Below are positions 1 to 7,630 of a stretch of 16,898 nucleotides of DNA, piece after piece; position 1 is the first letter of the stretch, and each line of letters opens with the position of its first letter. The position numbers were made by a program, and so were the translations under genes. The notes beneath the pieces were generated by a model. The model did no database searches, was not told the origin of the DNA, and worked only from the letters and a program-made list of their open reading frames with translations. Source of the stretch: Chloroflexi bacterium UBA4733 (GTDB taxonomy: Bacteria; Chloroflexota; UBA4733); the NCBI GenBank assembly GCA_002404055.1, contig DHIZ01000099.1, positions 11,387 to 28,284 on the forward strand, read 5' to 3'.

Positions 1-26
1 GCGGGTGGGGTACGCCCGCAGGCCCC

Positions 27-1535
27 CTACACCTGGTTGCTGCCGACCCAGCGTTCTCCCGGCAGGGCGGCCTGGGCGCGCTTCTGGCGCAGGCCACCGG
101 GCGTCGCGGCGAAGCCGCCCTTTGGCCGGTGGGTGTAGTTCGCCGGCAAGGGCGCACCCAGAACTGCCTCCAAGCGAGCGATCTGCTTCCTGACGATCTG
201 CGGGTAGTCGCCGGCGACGTTGCGCTTCTCGTCGGGGTCATCGGTCAGGTGGAAGAGTTGCAGATTCTTGCTCGGCTCGCTGGTGTTGATGAGCATGTTC
301 CATTCGCTGTCGCGGACCGAGGCGTACACGTCCCAACCGATGACGACGTGGTCACGCGCGCGCAACTGCTCGGCCCCGGCCCCGCCGCTCACGAGGGGCC
401 AGAGGTTGGCGCCGTCCAGGCGCGGATGAGGTATCTCCAGCATGCCCAGGAGCGTCGGTAGGATGTCCTGGTTCTGGGCAAAGGTGTCGATGCTCCGCCC
501 GGCGCCCTCGCCTTCGGGGTGGCGGATCATCAGGTTGATCTGGGTGTTGTACGGGTGCATACGCGCGCCGGATTTGCCGAACTGTCCCTTATCCCACAAC
601 TCCGTGCCGTGGTCGGAAAGCACGGCGACGACACTGTCCTTCAAGGCGCCGCTGCGCTCCAGCCGCTCCATGAACTTGCCGAAGCGGTCGTCACAGAACG
701 TGCAGTAGCCCTGGTAGAGGGCTTTGGTGCGGGCAATATCGTCGGCCGACGGCTCTTCGCCCGGCTGCAAGATCGGCGTTCCCTGCGCGCTCCGGCGCTG
801 TTCCGCCATCGTCTGACCGGCGGCGCCGGCAGGGATGCGGTTGAGCAACTGGGGCACTATGAAGTTTTTCAGCCCCTCCTTCTGGAAATAGGCGTCGGCG
901 TAGCGCAGGGGCGGGTCCCAGAACTCGTGCGGTGAGAAACTCTCGACCCACAGGCAATAGGGACCGGCGCCCTGGATGCCTTCCACGAAGTCGCCGGCTC
1001 GGTTCAGCACCTGGGAGACGAAATAGTCGTCATCCGACCGGCGATCCTTGACCTGGTAGAGGTACGCGGCGGGACCCATGCGCGTGGGATCGAGCTCAGC
1101 CGCCGTCTTCAGCGAGTCGGCGCCGAAGCGGTAGGTGTCCCCCTCCTGGCCGCGCACGTAGTCCCAACTGGCGAAGCCGCGGATGAAGTTCTGCGTCGCC
1201 TTGAACATATGCCAGACATCGGCCACCAGTTGGGTGGCATAGCCCTGGGCGAAGAGGTACTCGGCAGCCGTGGTTTGGTCTTCCGGCACGGCGTGCCAGC
1301 CGAGGATGTTGGGGTGCGATCCCCGGTCCGGCACGTGGTAGCGCCAGGGGAAGGCACGGATGCCGGTATGTAGAGCACGCCGGAAGGGGATCGTCGGCAA
1401 CCCTTCCCCCCAGGCATTGGTGAAGGAGACGGCGCCCTCCGCGAACCGTCGCATATTCGGCATCTGCGCCAGGTCGCCGGAAACGGCGTCATAGCGCAAC
1501 GTGTCGAAGACCACCACGATGAGATTACGAGGCAT
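27..1535 (-). CDS. Sulfatase-superfamily hydrolase with Thr in place of the formylglycine Cys
   Basis: A 502-residue protein of the sulfatase/alkaline phosphatase superfamily. Visible elements are the first strand with the metal ligand (VVVFDTLRYD, D11), a catalytic-motif region GLPTIPFRRALHTG (45-58), H203 in SPHEFWDPP, and the late metal site SDHG (D308, H309) followed by K321. In sulfatases the motif is C/S-x-P-x-R. Here it is T48-I-P-F-R, and the codon at 1392-1394 reads ACG. It therefore cannot form formylglycine at that position. Superfamily members such as NPP phosphodiesterases, LtaS and EptA use Thr as nucleophile, so phosphoester hydrolysis or transfer is possible, as is loss of activity. 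There is no signal peptide, so it is probably cytoplasmic. ATG 1535 follows AGGAAAGGG and lies 12 nt after the upstream sulfatase stop. It is the last visible gene of the LacI operon. The substrate is unknown. Confidence 0.88.
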   Translation of the reverse strand: MPRNLIVVVFDTLRYDAVSGDLAQMPNMRRFAEGAVSFTNAWGEGLPTIPFRRALHTGIRAFPWRYHVPDRGSHPNILGWHAVPEDQTTAAEYLFAQGYATQLVADVWHMFKATQNFIRGFASWDYVRGQEGDTYRFGADSLKTAAELDPTRMGPAAYLYQVKDRRSDDDYFVSQVLNRAGDFVEGIQGAGPYCLWVESFSPHEFWDPPLRYADAYFQKEGLKNFIVPQLLNRIPAGAAGQTMAEQRRSAQGTPILQPGEEPSADDIARTKALYQGYCTFCDDRFGKFMERLERSGALKDSVVAVLSDHGTELWDKGQFGKSGARMHPYNTQINLMIRHPEGEGAGRSIDTFAQNQDILPTLLGMLEIPHPRLDGANLWPLVSGGAGAEQLRARDHVVIGWDVYASVRDSEWNMLINTSEPSKNLQLFHLTDDPDEKRNVAGDYPQIVRKQIARLEAVLGAPLPANYTHRPKGGFAATPGGLRQKRAQAALPGERWVGSNQV

Positions 1536-1547
1536 GGATTCCCTTTC

Positions 1548-3149
1548 CTAAGAACCTAACCCCAGACGCTGGAGTTGCTCCGGCGGCGCCTTGATGGCGA
1601 CGAGCCAGTCACGTAGGGCCGATTGCATCCGTTGCAATACTTCCGGTTGCTCACTTGACAAATCGTGTCGTTGGGCGGGGTCAGCCGTGACATCGAACAG
1701 GGCGGTGTGCATAGGGCCGCGTACCCAATCGATCGGGAAGCGCTGGTCGCACGGTTCGTAGTCACCGACGCCCCGCGGCTTCAGAAAGGCCGGTGGCTGG
1801 CTGCCGTACCAGTGCAACGGGCTGTTGCCATAGCTCGGCGGCCACTGGAAGAGCGTATAACGGCCATCGGTCACATTGATCGCCTCACCAAACTTAGCGT
1901 AGAAGGCGTAATCCCTGTTCCAGCCGCTCCCCTCGGAGGGGAGAGGATCAGCTACCGCGGCCCCCCGTCGTTCCCCCCTCTCCGCCCAGGACAGGGGCAG
2001 GGGGTGAGGTCCCGTTAGCAACGGCGTCAAGTCATAGCCGTGCAGACGCTCCGGCTTCACGCCAAATTTCGCCTGCCACGACTCCGCCTCGTGTTCCTCG
2101 GCACCCGATCCCTTGCCCCCAGCCCCGCCAAGCGCCGCGAGCACCGTCGGATAGACATCGACCAGTTGCACCAGCTCCTGGCGGCGCTGGCCGCCGGGCG
2201 CGCCGGGGTAGTAGACGAAGAACGGCACGGCCGCAACCTCCTGGTAGAGGTTGGAATCGCCGTGCGTCGTGGACGGCTTGCCGATCATGCCGTGTTCGCC
2301 AAAGAGGTGGCCATGATCAGTGGTGACGATCAGCATCGTGTCGTCCAGCCGGCCCAGGTGCTCCAGGCGGTCCAGGAAGTAGCCGAGCCAGGTGTCGACC
2401 AGGGCCACTTCGCCGGCGTAGAGGCCGCGCACGTCGCGCAGTTCGGCCTCCGTGTAGCGGTCGGCAGCGCCGTAGATCGGCCAGAGCATACGATCGTGTC
2501 CCGGCTCGTTTTCGTAGCGCCGGCGATACGGCTCCGGGGGATCGAACGGCTCGTGCGGGTCGAAGCAATCGATCAGCAAGAAGAAAGGCTCCGCGTTGCG
2601 GTTGGTATCCAGCCAGTTGGCTGCGCTGCGGAAGGTCTGGGCGGCGAACGTGTGTTCCTCCGAGCGCCAGTTGAGCCCGTCGCGCCAGCGGGCGGTGTTG
2701 GCCCAGTACTGGCGCCAGCCGCGGTGAATCTTGCTGAACTCCGGACCGGGCCAGGTGACGTCGCCCGCCGCCAATGCCCACGGGTCCTTCTCCTGGCCAC
2801 GGATGAACTCCCAGGAATCGAAGCCAAACTGGTAGTTGCCGGACCCGTGCTCGAAAAGATGGTAATGATCGGTGACCAGCCCCGTGTGGATACCGGCGTG
2901 ACTGAGCACCTCCGGCAGGGGCTGATCTCCGGCCTCCAAGGGACCCCAGCCGCGCCACGGGAATTCGTAGCGACCGGTCCACAGATCGCGACGAGCGGGC
3001 ATGCACGGGTAAGACGTCAGGTACGCCTGATCAAAGGTGGTTCCCATGTCGGCCAGGCGTTGGAAGTTGGGGGTGGCGACATGGGCGCCGCCATACGGAC
3101 TCAGGTAGTCCTTGCGCAGGGTGTCGATGAGGACGACGACAACGTTCAA
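1548..3149 (-). CDS. Sulfatase (arylsulfatase-type, Cys class)
   Basis: A 533-residue sulfatase starting at TTG 3149. This start is chosen because AGGAGG lies 9 nt upstream inside the lacI end, and translation then begins directly with the first core strand (NVVVVLIDTLRKDYL). The frame stays open for 34 more codons upstream, but those overlap lacI and look like basic out-of-frame sequence. The motif C49-M-P-A-R is the canonical site whose Cys is matured to formylglycine. D9, D197-P-H199, D278-H279-G280 and K291 are the expected metal and substrate residues. No signal peptide is visible, so it should act in the cytoplasm on an imported sulfate ester. The start lies 1 nt after the lacI stop, implying translational coupling. 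Residues 381-409 are a Pro/Gly/Arg-rich insert resembling a repeat element. The substrate is not deducible; LacI control suggests a sugar derivative. Confidence 0.9.
   Translation of the reverse strand: MNVVVVLIDTLRKDYLSPYGGAHVATPNFQRLADMGTTFDQAYLTSYPCMPARRDLWTGRYEFPWRGWGPLEAGDQPLPEVLSHAGIHTGLVTDHYHLFEHGSGNYQFGFDSWEFIRGQEKDPWALAAGDVTWPGPEFSKIHRGWRQYWANTARWRDGLNWRSEEHTFAAQTFRSAANWLDTNRNAEPFFLLIDCFDPHEPFDPPEPYRRRYENEPGHDRMLWPIYGAADRYTEAELRDVRGLYAGEVALVDTWLGYFLDRLEHLGRLDDTMLIVTTDHGHLFGEHGMIGKPSTTHGDSNLYQEVAAVPFFVYYPGAPGGQRRQELVQLVDVYPTVLAALGGAGGKGSGAEEHEAESWQAKFGVKPERLHGYDLTPLLTGPHPLPLSWAERGERRGAAVADPLPSEGSGWNRDYAFYAKFGEAINVTDGRYTLFQWPPSYGNSPLHWYGSQPPAFLKPRGVGDYEPCDQRFPIDWVRGPMHTALFDVTADPAQRHDLSSEQPEVLQRMQSALRDWLVAIKAPPEQLQRLGLGS
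1923..2009. repeat. Repeat-like 87-bp insert inside the sulfatase gene
   Basis: Exactly 29 codons, read on the minus strand, between a conserved GYDLTPLLTG and WNRDYAFYAKFGEA. The encoded text (PHPLPLSWAERGE ... DPLPSEGSG) is unlike the sulfatase fold. It resembles what results when the common bacterial repeat of the type CCTCACCCCCTGCCCCT...GGAGAGGGG is translated. It contains a perfect 7-bp hairpin, ctcccct-cgg-aggggag, at 1927-1943, and a second C-run/G-run pairing zone near 1975-2004. Its in-frame length has kept the gene open. Assignment to a dispersed repeat family is from pattern memory, not from a search. Confidence 0.6.
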
Positions 3150-3150
3150 A

Positions 3151-4179
3151 CTACTTCTCCTCCTGGTCGTCCGGCGGTGGCGCCACCGATGCCCTGGCCA
3201 CCAGTACACACGGCAACAGTTGCCGCGCCGTGCCAACCTGCCGCCCCTCAATCAGGTCGCGCAGGAGTTCCAGACCCAGCTTACCGGCGGTATCGCGCGG
3301 CTGGCGGATGCAGGTCAGGGGCGGCGAACTCAGGGCGGCCGCCGGGAGATCGTCGAACGCCACGACGCTCAGATCCTCTGGGATACGCACGCCGGCGGCA
3401 GAACAGGCGACCAACAGACGCATGCCGATGACCTGCTCGGTGGCAAAGACGCCCGTGATACCGGCCGCGCGCAACTGGGCCAGCACCGCTTCAATGGGCG
3501 TTTCGCGCTGCACGCCGATCTGCGCCAGCACCGCGTCACCGGCTCGTTCAGTGAAGCCGGCCAGCCGCCGCTCGTGGATTTCCGGCGCCCCGCTGTGTGG
3601 CCCGTAGAGGGCAGCCAGTCGACGGTGCCCGAAGGAGAGGAGGTGCTCCGCTGCTAGCGCGCCACCTTGCGCATAATCGGCCCCAACACAGGGCAGTGTC
3701 ACGCCTTCTAAGGTGCGCTCCCCCAGGTGGACAACCGGGTAGCCGGCCTGGAGGAGCGCCGCCAGTCCCTGGCGGTCCAACGTCTCCCCGACGAACAATG
3801 CTCCATCGGTTTGGCGCAACTCCGGGAAGCGGTCGATGCCGGCTGCTGCCAGCCGTGCCGCCGTGGCCTGCAAGAGGAGCAGCTCGTACCCGGCCGCAAA
3901 GGCAGCAGCCGTAGCGGCCAGTGTGTAATCAGGGAACGACTGACGAATCTGCTCGGAGTTGTCGCCCCAGAGCACAAAGGCGATGGTGTGGGATCGTCCC
4001 AGTCGCAGGGCCTGCGCCGCGCGATTGGGCACATAGCCCAGGTGTTCCGCGGCCTCTTGAATGCGCTGGCGGGTCCCTACGGCGATGCGCGGATGATCGC
4101 GGAGGGCCAAGGACACTGTGGAGTAGTCCATGCCGACCTCGCGCGCGATATCCTTGATGGTCGCGCTATTGCGTTGCAC
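3151..4179 (-). CDS. LacI-family transcriptional regulator
   Basis: A 342-residue LacI/GalR-type repressor. The N-terminal helix-turn-helix reads ATIKDIAREVGMDYSTVSLAL (split here as residues ~6-26), followed by the hinge helix region YVPNRAAQALRLG and a periplasmic-binding-protein-like sensor domain starting at HTIAFVLWG. The late segment VVAFDDLPAAALSSPPLTCIRQP is typical of the family. GTG 4179 is chosen because it gives the normal family length and lies about 24 nt below the predicted transcription start; the longer open frame to 4335 would run through the promoter. The stop is 1 nt before the sulfatase TTG start. It probably represses its own operon and is relieved by a sugar or sugar sulfate ligand. 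The ligand cannot be read from sequence. Confidence 0.92.
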   Translation of the reverse strand: MQRNSATIKDIAREVGMDYSTVSLALRDHPRIAVGTRQRIQEAAEHLGYVPNRAAQALRLGRSHTIAFVLWGDNSEQIRQSFPDYTLAATAAAFAAGYELLLLQATAARLAAAGIDRFPELRQTDGALFVGETLDRQGLAALLQAGYPVVHLGERTLEGVTLPCVGADYAQGGALAAEHLLSFGHRRLAALYGPHSGAPEIHERRLAGFTERAGDAVLAQIGVQRETPIEAVLAQLRAAGITGVFATEQVIGMRLLVACSAAGVRIPEDLSVVAFDDLPAAALSSPPLTCIRQPRDTAGKLGLELLRDLIEGRQVGTARQLLPCVLVARASVAPPPDDQEEK

Positions 4180-4195
4180 GTCTCGCCGCCCCCAT

Positions 4196-4207
4196 TCCAA
4201 CGTTTGA
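4196..4207. promoter_or_regulatory. Candidate LacI-type operator
   Basis: TCCAACGTTTGA is a 12-bp near-palindrome with CG at its centre; 5 of 6 base pairs are symmetric. LacI-family operators typically have a central CG and flanking AA/TT. It lies right after the -10 box and over the predicted start of transcription, where a bound repressor would block initiation. This fits autoregulation of the lacI-sulfatase operon. Confidence 0.5.
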
Positions 4208-4209
4208 GC

Positions 4210-4238
4210 ATCGTACAGCGTGGGGCGAGGGCTGTCAA
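4210..4238 (-). promoter_or_regulatory. Sigma-70 promoter of the lacI-sulfatase operon
   Basis: On the minus strand: -35 TTGACA (4233-4238, perfect consensus), a 17-bp spacer, and -10 TACGAT (4210-4215). Predicted initiation is near 4203, giving a short leader before GTG 4179. Confidence 0.65.
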
Positions 4239-4307
4239 GAGGAAGGAAGGAGTGGGCGTAGTGCAAAGTGGGGCTGGGCAAGCGGACGACGATTGTGCCC
4301 GAGTGAC

Positions 4308-4406
4308 CAGGGCCGCGACTGCGGTCTGCGGCCAAGGACGGGGGGCGACTGCGGTCGCTTGGGTGTGCCGTCGACGGTTTTGAACGCGACCGCAGTCGCG
4401 GCCCTG
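4308..4406. repeat. Intergenic element with 19-bp perfect inverted ends
   Basis: The left end cagggccgcgactgcggtc (4308-4326) and right end gaccgcagtcgcggccctg (4388-4406) are exact reverse complements. The core 12-mer gcgactgcggtc occurs three times: 4315-4326, 4345-4356 and inverted at 4388-4399. A 10-bp palindrome ccgtcgacgg sits at 4368-4377. There is no ORF and no T-run, so an intrinsic terminator is unlikely. It resembles a REP/BIME-like or MITE-like unit between miaA and lacI. No clear target-site duplication was seen. Confidence 0.65.
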
Positions 4407-4444
4407 TACTTTCTCCTTCTACCTAATCCCCCTTCCCCCAACCG

Positions 4445-5383
4445 TCACCCCCCCAACCAAGCCTTCACCATCGCCTGCGCCCGCGTCACTAGTTCCGGCT
4501 TGGTCACATCCAGCCAATGCCAGCGCTGGTCAACGCGGAACCAGGTGAGCTGGCGGCGCTGGTAGGCATTGGTTGCCTGCTGCATGCGCCGGCGCACGGC
4601 TTCCAGGCTGCCGGAGCCGCCGAGGTAGGCAGCCAGTTCGCGGTAACCAACTGCGGTGAAGGCAGGGAGGCCAAAGTCGTAGCCGGCGCCAACGAGCTGG
4701 CGGACCTCCTTTTCCAGGCCACCGGCCAGCATACCGTCGATGCGCCGGTCAGCCAGTCGGTAGAGCACAGGGCGTTCGGCGGTCAGCGCCAGCAGCAGGG
4801 GACGAACGGGCAGCGGCTGCAACTGCTGCTGTTCGCTGTAAGGGAGGCCAGTTGTAAGGATCACTTCCAAAGCACGGATCACGCGACGCGGGTTTTGCTG
4901 GTCGATGCGTGCAGCCGTGACTGGGTCCTGCGCCGCCAGTTCTCGCAGCACCGCGTCGCGGTCGGTCTGCCAGCGCCGTTCCAACTCCGCGCGCAGCACT
5001 GGCTGGGGGGCGACCTCCGGCGGCAGCAGGCCATCGACCACCGCCCGGATGTAGAAGCCGGCGCCGCCAGTGAGAATCGGCAGCTTGCCTCGGCGCTGGA
5101 TGCCGGCAATCGCCGCAGTGGCCAGGGCAGCATATTGCGTGACGGTGAAGGACTCGTCGGGCAGGGCCACGTCGAGGAGATGGTGCACGACGCCTTGCAG
5201 TTCGACAGGCCCGGCTTTGCCCGTGCCGATGTCCAGGCCGCGATAGATCTGGCGCGCGTCGGCGCCGACGATCTCCCCACCGAAGCGACGCGCCAACTGC
5301 ACCGCCAGCGCCGTCTTGCCGGTAGCGGTCGGCCCGCCAATGACAAGGAGCGGCGGCAGCGGCGCAGCGCTAGGACTGGACAT
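4445..5383 (-). CDS. miaA: tRNA dimethylallyltransferase
   Basis: MiaA transfers a dimethylallyl group to N6 of A37 in tRNAs reading UNN codons. The protein has 312 residues, the usual length. Visible motifs are the P-loop GGPTATGKT (16-24), DARQIYRGLDIGTGKAG (42-58; D42 matches the catalytic Asp of the family), TGGAGFYIRAVVDGL, the RIDQQNPRRVIRALEV segment, GYRELAAYL, and RRQLTWFR near the C-terminus. ATG 5383 is preferred because AGAGG stands 5 nt upstream. An in-frame TTG at 5410 would add nine residues. It lies 34 bp after mutL on the same strand; mutL-miaA is a widely conserved pair, so co-transcription is likely. Confidence 0.95.
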   Translation of the reverse strand: MSSPSAAPLPPLLVIGGPTATGKTALAVQLARRFGGEIVGADARQIYRGLDIGTGKAGPVELQGVVHHLLDVALPDESFTVTQYAALATAAIAGIQRRGKLPILTGGAGFYIRAVVDGLLPPEVAPQPVLRAELERRWQTDRDAVLRELAAQDPVTAARIDQQNPRRVIRALEVILTTGLPYSEQQQLQPLPVRPLLLALTAERPVLYRLADRRIDGMLAGGLEKEVRQLVGAGYDFGLPAFTAVGYRELAAYLGGSGSLEAVRRRMQQATNAYQRRQLTWFRVDQRWHWLDVTKPELVTRAQAMVKAWLGG

Positions 5384-5417
5384 CGTGTCCTCTTCACTTT
5401 GCGCGGTCAACCAACCG

Positions 5418-7223
5418 CTACCGCCTGCCGAACTGCCGTTCCAGTTGGCTCACACTGAGATGGATCATCGTCGGCCGGCCGTGCGCGCAGGTTTGCGGAG
5501 AGCTCGTCGCCTCCAACTGGCGCACCAACTCGACCATCTCGTCCGTCGACAACTGCTGACCGGCCTTTATCGCTGAGCGACAGGCCACAGCCCACAGCGC
5601 TGCCTCGCCATACGTCGTGCCTCCCCGGTGCTCTTCGCTCATCTCATCCAGCACGTCCAGCAAGGCGCGTACCGGGTCCCTGCCGGCCAGGGCCGGCGGC
5701 ACGCCGCGCATCAGCAGGGCGGAGCCGCCGAAGGGTTCCAGCAGGAAGCCGAGTTGGGCAAAGAGGGCAGCCTGCTCCTGATACACCGCTAACTGGCCTG
5801 GTGTCAGGTGCATTGGCGCCGGCTCCAGAAGCATCTGGGGACTGACGCCCTCCCGCGCCGCCTCCCGCAGCCGGTCGAAGAGGATGCGTTCGTGCGCCGC
5901 GTGCTGATCGATCAAGTAGAGACCCTGGGGACCTTCGCTGATGATGTAGCTCTCGTCCACCTGGCCCAGCACGCGCAACACCGGCATGCGCGGGAACGGC
6001 ACCTGGCGGAGTGGTAGCAAGCCTACAGCGGCGCCGGCAGTGACCGGCGCAATTCCGCCTACCGGCAGGTCGTCCCGCAGCGTTACCGGTGAAGCTGTCG
6101 TGCCGGCGCCTGTGGCATCCAGATTCCAGGGTTCCCGCTCCGGTCTCGGCGGCTGCGCGAGGGCGCCGGCCAACGGCGCGGCATTCCAGGCCGGCCAGGG
6201 CGGCAGGTCTTGCTGATAGTCCGCTTCGGGAACCACCGGCGAAGCCAACAGCGCCGCCTGTACCGCGTTGAAGACAGCGCTGCAGATGTCGCGATCGCGC
6301 AGGAAGCGCACCTCCGCCTTGGTGGGGTGGACGTTGACGTCGACGCTTTCCGGCGGCACGCTGAGCCGAATGACGGCAACTGGATGGCGCCCGACCTGCA
6401 AGAGCGTGCGGTAGGCGCCTTCTACCGCCGCGTTGATGCCGCGATGCGTAATCCAGCGGCCATTGACGAAGACCCAGCAATGCTCCCGCGTAGCCCGGCT
6501 CAAGGTCGGGGCGCCGACGAAGCCGTCCAGCGTCACGCCGTTCCGCCCTACACCCTCAATTGGCAGCAGGTGATCGGCATCGTCGCGATAGAGGGCGCGC
6601 ACTGCCGAGGCGAGTTCGCCATCCCCAGGCGTGGCCAGCACGTCCCGCGTATCGAAGCGCAACTGGAAGCGCACCTGCGGCGCCACCAGGGAATAGGCTG
6701 CCACCACGGCATGGATGCGCGCCGCCTCGGCCTGCGTCGAGCGCAAAAACTTGAAGCGGGCCGGCGTGGGCCGGAACAGCCCGCGCACGCTGACCGTCGT
6801 GCCGACAGCCCGTGCCGCCGGGCCATGCCGCACCTCGGCGCCGGCGTCCACGACCAGCTCCACGGCGCTGGCCGCATCCGCCGTCCGCGAGCACAGCTCC
6901 GTGTGGCTGACCGCCGCGATGCTCGCCAACGCTTCACCTCGAAAGCCGAGCGTTTGCAAGGCGTCTAGGTCCTTCAGGTCGCGCAGCTTGCTGGTGGCAT
7001 GCCGCGCAAACGCCAGGGCCATCTCCTCCGCCGCGATGCCGCGGCCGTCATCGCTCACCCGGATCAATTGGCGACCGCCCTCGGTCACGTCGACGTCGAT
7101 GCGCCTCGCCCCGGCATCCAGGGCGTTCTCCACCAACTCCTTGACGACCGACGCGGGCCGCTCCACCACTTCGCCAGCGGCAATCTGCGCGGTGACTTCG
7201 GCAGATAAGGGACGGATCGGCAC
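5418..7223 (-). CDS. mutL: DNA mismatch repair protein MutL (endonuclease type)
   Basis: MutL couples mismatch recognition by MutS to strand incision. The 601-residue protein has a GHKL ATPase N-terminus: KELVENALDAGA (E29 and N33 at the same positions as in E. coli), DDGRGI, TLGFRGEALASI, GTTVSVRGLF and NVHPTKAEVRF. The C-terminal domain begins near 416 and carries the endonuclease-type motifs DQHAAHERILFD (439-450), ACRSAIK (547-553), CAHGRP (579-584) and FGR (598-600). The last acidic residue of DQHA-x2-E-x4-E is Asp450, not Glu. The middle (about 330-415) is a Pro/Ala-rich linker. GTG 7223 is chosen because GAGGGG lies just upstream and the product then starts MPIRPLS, as is usual. An in-frame ATG at 7238 is possible. 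Confidence 0.95.
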   Translation of the reverse strand: MPIRPLSAEVTAQIAAGEVVERPASVVKELVENALDAGARRIDVDVTEGGRQLIRVSDDGRGIAAEEMALAFARHATSKLRDLKDLDALQTLGFRGEALASIAAVSHTELCSRTADAASAVELVVDAGAEVRHGPAARAVGTTVSVRGLFRPTPARFKFLRSTQAEAARIHAVVAAYSLVAPQVRFQLRFDTRDVLATPGDGELASAVRALYRDDADHLLPIEGVGRNGVTLDGFVGAPTLSRATREHCWVFVNGRWITHRGINAAVEGAYRTLLQVGRHPVAVIRLSVPPESVDVNVHPTKAEVRFLRDRDICSAVFNAVQAALLASPVVPEADYQQDLPPWPAWNAAPLAGALAQPPRPEREPWNLDATGAGTTASPVTLRDDLPVGGIAPVTAGAAVGLLPLRQVPFPRMPVLRVLGQVDESYIISEGPQGLYLIDQHAAHERILFDRLREAAREGVSPQMLLEPAPMHLTPGQLAVYQEQAALFAQLGFLLEPFGGSALLMRGVPPALAGRDPVRALLDVLDEMSEEHRGGTTYGEAALWAVACRSAIKAGQQLSTDEMVELVRQLEATSSPQTCAHGRPTMIHLSVSQLERQFGRR

Positions 7224-7255
7224 AGCTTCCCCTCGCATGACTCGCGTGTTGGTGG

Positions 7256-7284
7256 ACTGTACCGTACCCGGCGGTCGCTGTCAG
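7256..7284 (-). promoter_or_regulatory. Sigma-70 promoter of mutL-miaA
   Basis: On the minus strand: -35 CTGACA (7279-7284), a 17-bp spacer, and -10 TACAGT (7256-7261). It would start transcription near 7249, about 25 nt before GTG 7223. It lies in the short gap after the accessory genes, so mutL has its own promoter. Confidence 0.55.
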
Positions 7285-7321
7285 CAGTTTCGGTAGATAC
7301 GCTGTGACGGCGCTGACTCCG

Positions 7322-7630
7322 CTAACCCGTGCTCGCTACGCTGCTCCGTTCCCGCAGCGCGGCGAGCACGCGCTGGATCGGCCGGATGGGGATGACGTAG
7401 ACAGGCAGCCCCTCCTCGATCTGCATCTCCAACAGGCGATTGATGACGAGGTCAACCACGTCATCGGTATCGTCAATATCGACCGTCGCTGTGAGGTACT
7501 GTCCTTCTGGATCTTCACCGTGGGAGCGTTGGTAGGAAGCTGTCGGATAACGGCTGCTAATGAGTGCTTCCAACTCGTCCATCGCTGCCATTGTGCGAGC
7601 GTCGACCTCAGTCACACGTTCCGCGCTCAT
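7322..7630 (-). CDS. Small protein of unknown function, partner of the HEPN-like gene
   Basis: A 102-residue soluble acidic protein whose function I do not recognise. It has a predicted helix around DELEALISSRY, a strand region with YLTATVDIDDTDDVVDLVI, then LLEMQIEEGLPVYVIPIRP. There are no membrane segments, Cys pairs or nucleotidyltransferase GS-motif, so it is not a standard MNT antitoxin. ATG 7630 overlaps the HEPN stop as ATGA, and AGGAGG precedes it by 9 nt. This two-gene arrangement resembles toxin-antitoxin modules, with this protein as the candidate antitoxin; that role is inference. A near-identical copy is encoded at 9477-9785. The two differ in three residues over the first ~79 and then diverge at the C-terminus. 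Confidence 0.75.
   Translation of the reverse strand: MSAERVTEVDARTMAAMDELEALISSRYPTASYQRSHGEDPEGQYLTATVDIDDTDDVVDLVINRLLEMQIEEGLPVYVIPIRPIQRVLAALRERSSVASTG

Noticed and set aside
2040..3431. A 463-codon plus-strand open frame opposite the sulfatase and lacI genes
   Set aside because: It has no recognisable domain and lies antisense to two confident genes. Long antisense frames are expected in high-GC coding DNA.
4308..4406. Intrinsic terminator for miaA
   Set aside because: Strong stem but very long loop and no following T-tract on the minus strand. A repeat element explains it better.
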